Assembly: GCA_038125725.1 (NCBI GenBank)
Contig: JAYPEK010000016.1
Location: forward strand, 12,000-75,999
Direction of reading: 5' to 3'
DNA length: 64,000 bases
Source of the DNA: TMED8 sp038125725
GTDB lineage: Bacteria; Pseudomonadota; Alphaproteobacteria; Rhodospirillales; Casp-alpha2
Each line of letters starts with the position of its first letter. The stretch's first letter is position 1. A model generated the notes under the pieces. That model made no database searches, had not been told where the DNA came from, and saw nothing but the letters and a program-made list of their open reading frames with translations. Of the stretch, positions 62,465 to 64,000 are shown in pieces. The translations under genes and the position numbers were made by a program.

Positions 62465-62812
62465 TCAACCGATGCCCCGAAAAGCGACCAGCAGCGCCAG
62501 CGTGCTGACGCCCGCGAAGGTACCGAACAGCAGGCGTTGCTTGCTTAGGAAGAACACCGCGAACCCAACCGCGATGGCGATGGCGCGGTCCAGCGTCGGG
62601 GTTTCGGCGAGCGCCGACGTTGGCAGGAAGATGGCCCGCACCATCAGCCCGCCGACCAGCGCCTGGCCGACGCAGGCGAACCAGTTGAAAACCGACGTTT
62701 CCGGTTCCACCCGGCCGGACAGCACGATGCCGGCACCGCGTGTCAGAAGCGCGGCGGCGAAGGCCGCGGCCACCGGCAGCCACGGTGCCATCCAGGCTGG
62801 CGCGCCGCTCAT
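62465..62812 (-). CDS. azlD: AzlD family branched-chain amino-acid exporter subunit
   Basis: 115 aa with three to four hydrophobic helices and the FNWFACVGQALVGGLMVRAIF region of AzlD. Small partner of AzlC; overlaps it by 4 bases. The pair exports branched-chain amino acids. Confidence 0.85.
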   Translation of the reverse strand: MSGAPAWMAPWLPVAAAFAAALLTRGAGIVLSGRVEPETSVFNWFACVGQALVGGLMVRAIFLPTSALAETPTLDRAIAIAVGFAVFFLSKQRLLFGTFAGVSTLALLVAFRGIG

Positions 62813-63537
62813 GTGCGCCCCCGCCGCTTATAGCCGCCGCCCAGCAGGAAACCCAGCGTGCCGGCGCCGATGCCGCCCAGCGCCAGGCCCCAATCCACCG
62901 ACCACTGCATCAGCCAGGGCACCGCGACGGCGCCGAAGCCGAGCGCCAGGTAGCCGCTCAACTGCCGCACCGAAACCATGATCAGCAACAGATACAAGGG
63001 CGTCAGGATCAGGATCGAAATGCCGATCGACTTCGGGATCGCCTCGATCCCGGCATAGCCGACCCAGGCGCCGAACAATGCCGCGGCGAAGATCACCACG
63101 GCGAAGCCGGTGAAGAACCGCCGGCGCGGCGGCTTCGGCATTTCCGGCGCCTGCACCAGCACGTGTACCCAGACCGTCGGCGACAGCAACTGCGCGATCA
63201 CGAAGTCTCGCCACTTGATGCCGGGCTCGGCGCGGACCAGCGGCAGCGCCGTCACCACCATCGGAATGTTGCGCAAATTGGAGAACAGCACGGCGACGAA
63301 GATCGCCCACATGCCCGCGCCCGAGACCGCCAATTCCGAAAAGGTCATCAATGCCGGCATCGACCAGACGGTGAACACGGCCCACCACATGACGATGAAC
63401 TCCTGGCCCATGCCGCGGGTCAGCGCGCCATAGCCCATCAGCGCCACGAACAGCCCGATGGCGGGTGCGCCGACGGCGTGGATGGCGCCGGCGCGGAAGG
63501 GATTCTTGAGGTCGCCTGGCGGTGGGCCGATGCTCAT
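62809..63537 (-). CDS. azlC: AzlC family branched-chain amino-acid exporter subunit
   Basis: 242 aa, about seven hydrophobic segments; GAIHAVGAPAIGLFVALMGYGAL near the N-terminus and VLFSNLRNIPMV are AzlC features. It overlaps azlD and the upstream M20 amidase by 4 bases each, so the amidase-AzlCD set is one transcript. Confidence 0.9.
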   Translation of the reverse strand: MSIGPPPGDLKNPFRAGAIHAVGAPAIGLFVALMGYGALTRGMGQEFIVMWWAVFTVWSMPALMTFSELAVSGAGMWAIFVAVLFSNLRNIPMVVTALPLVRAEPGIKWRDFVIAQLLSPTVWVHVLVQAPEMPKPPRRRFFTGFAVVIFAAALFGAWVGYAGIEAIPKSIGISILILTPLYLLLIMVSVRQLSGYLALGFGAVAVPWLMQWSVDWGLALGGIGAGTLGFLLGGGYKRRGRT

Positions 63538-64000
63538 GCAGCCGGTTCCGCCCTTTCCAGAACGGCATGCAGCAGCACCTGGCAGCCGGCCGCGCAGTCT
63601 TCCGGGGTGGCGTTCTCGATCTCGTTGTGACTGATGCCATCCTCACAGGGGACGAAGATCATGCCGGTCGGCGAGACGCCCGCCAGGTAGACGGCGTCGT
63701 GCCCGGCGCCCGACACGATGTCCATATGCCCGAAGCCGGCCATTTCCGCGCCGCCGCGCACCGCCGCCACGCAATCCGCATCGAAGGGCGTCGGCGGAAA
63801 ATACCAGAAGTCGACCACATCGACGGCCATCTTGTCGGGTTCGCGCAGGCTTTCGCAAAAGGCCTTCAACTCGTCGTTCATGGTCTTCAGCGTGTCGTCG
63901 TCGGGATGGCGGAAATCGACCGTCAGGAACACCTCGCCCGGGATAACGTTGCGCGAATTGGGGCGCACCTGCATGTGGCCGACGGTGGCGCAGGCATGCG
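63534..64000 (-). CDS. M20-type amidase (N-carbamoyl-amino-acid hydrolase-like), 5' end beyond window
   Basis: The frame is open through base 64000, so the start lies outside; the ATG at 63974 is internal. The visible ~155 residues are the C-terminal part: ACATVGH, MQVRPNSRNVIPGEV and FLTVDFRHPDDD of the lid domain. Then GAGHDAVYLAGV and a VPCEDGISHNEIE stretch carrying the Zn/active-site His and Glu. This fits hydantoinase/carbamoylase-family Zn amidases. Coupled to azlC by 4 bases. Confidence 0.85.
   Translation of the reverse strand, partial: HACATVGHMQVRPNSRNVIPGEVFLTVDFRHPDDDTLKTMNDELKAFCESLREPDKMAVDVVDFWYFPPTPFDADCVAAVRGGAEMAGFGHMDIVSGAGHDAVYLAGVSPTGMIFVPCEDGISHNEIENATPEDCAAGCQVLLHAVLERAEPAA

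Noticed and set aside
1..64000. tRNA, rRNA, CRISPR array, insertion sequence or integrase
   Set aside because: No cloverleaf, regularly spaced repeats, terminal inverted repeats or transposase/integrase motifs were recognised in intergenic regions or frames; short tRNAs could still be missed by eye.

Overview
The window looks like a chromosomal piece of a GC-rich alphaproteobacterium, most likely of the Rhodospirillales type. The evidence is gene order: rpsF-rpsR-DUF2232-rplI-dnaB-alr-mlaEF-radA-cvpA-purF on the minus strand, fabD-fabG-acpP-fabF-mltG on the plus strand, and lptF-lptG-lptD-surA-pdxA-rsmA on the minus strand. No rRNA, tRNA, CRISPR array, transposase or integrase was recognised. 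Both window edges cut a gene: a Sel1-repeat protein on the left and an M20-type amidase on the right.

Layout. 1-2.2 kb: Sel1, HAD hydrolase and class I glutamine amidotransferase in an overlapping run. 2.2-6.1 kb: a minus-strand operon of glutamine-synthetase-like ligase, LysE exporter, iron alcohol dehydrogenase and MarC; with the facing amidotransferase it could be a gamma-glutamyl amine route. 6.2-9.5 kb: a flagellar stator pair (PomAB-like) followed without a gap by a TPR-glycosyltransferase. 9.5-12.7 kb: PrpF-like isomerase, PhyH dioxygenase and radical SAM-SPASM protein. 12.7-13.8 kb: a secreted FecR-cyclophilin fusion. 14-18.8 kb: the phosphonate operon phnW-phnA-phnY (2-aminoethylphosphonate to acetate plus phosphate) with a divergent LysR regulator and a palindrome inside the phnW promoter. 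18.8-23.2 kb: SDR, purF, cvpA, radA.

23.3-30.5 kb is an accessory block between radA and mlaF. It holds a membrane adenylate cyclase, a bufferin operon (bufA, bufB, bufC, doxX) and a large secreted lectin-like protein. The lectin's signal peptide lies in a different frame from its body, one base away from being joined. 30.8-39.1 kb returns to housekeeping genes (mlaFE, alr, dnaB, cfa, rplI, DUF2232, rpsR, rpsF). 39.4-48.8 kb holds a FliL-like membrane protein and the fatty-acid synthesis cluster. That cluster is split between fabD and fabG by a frameshifted cache-HAMP-cyclase gene, an aldo/keto reductase and a hemerythrin-like protein that has lost iron ligands. 48.8-52.3 kb: secreted metallo-beta-lactamase-fold protein, cytochrome c', LysR regulator and TauD dioxygenase. 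52.3-60.5 kb: outer-membrane biogenesis (rsmA, pdxA, surA, lptD, lptG, lptF), with an unusual repeat-bearing N-terminal extension on LptD. 60.6-64 kb: acyl-CoA dehydrogenase, AzlCD exporter and the cut M20 amidase.

Most notable points are the two single-base frameshifts at homopolymers in accessory sensor/lectin genes, the FecR-cyclophilin fusion, the bufferin operon, the phn promoter architecture and the LptD repeats. All functional calls come from reading motifs and gene order; no database search was run.
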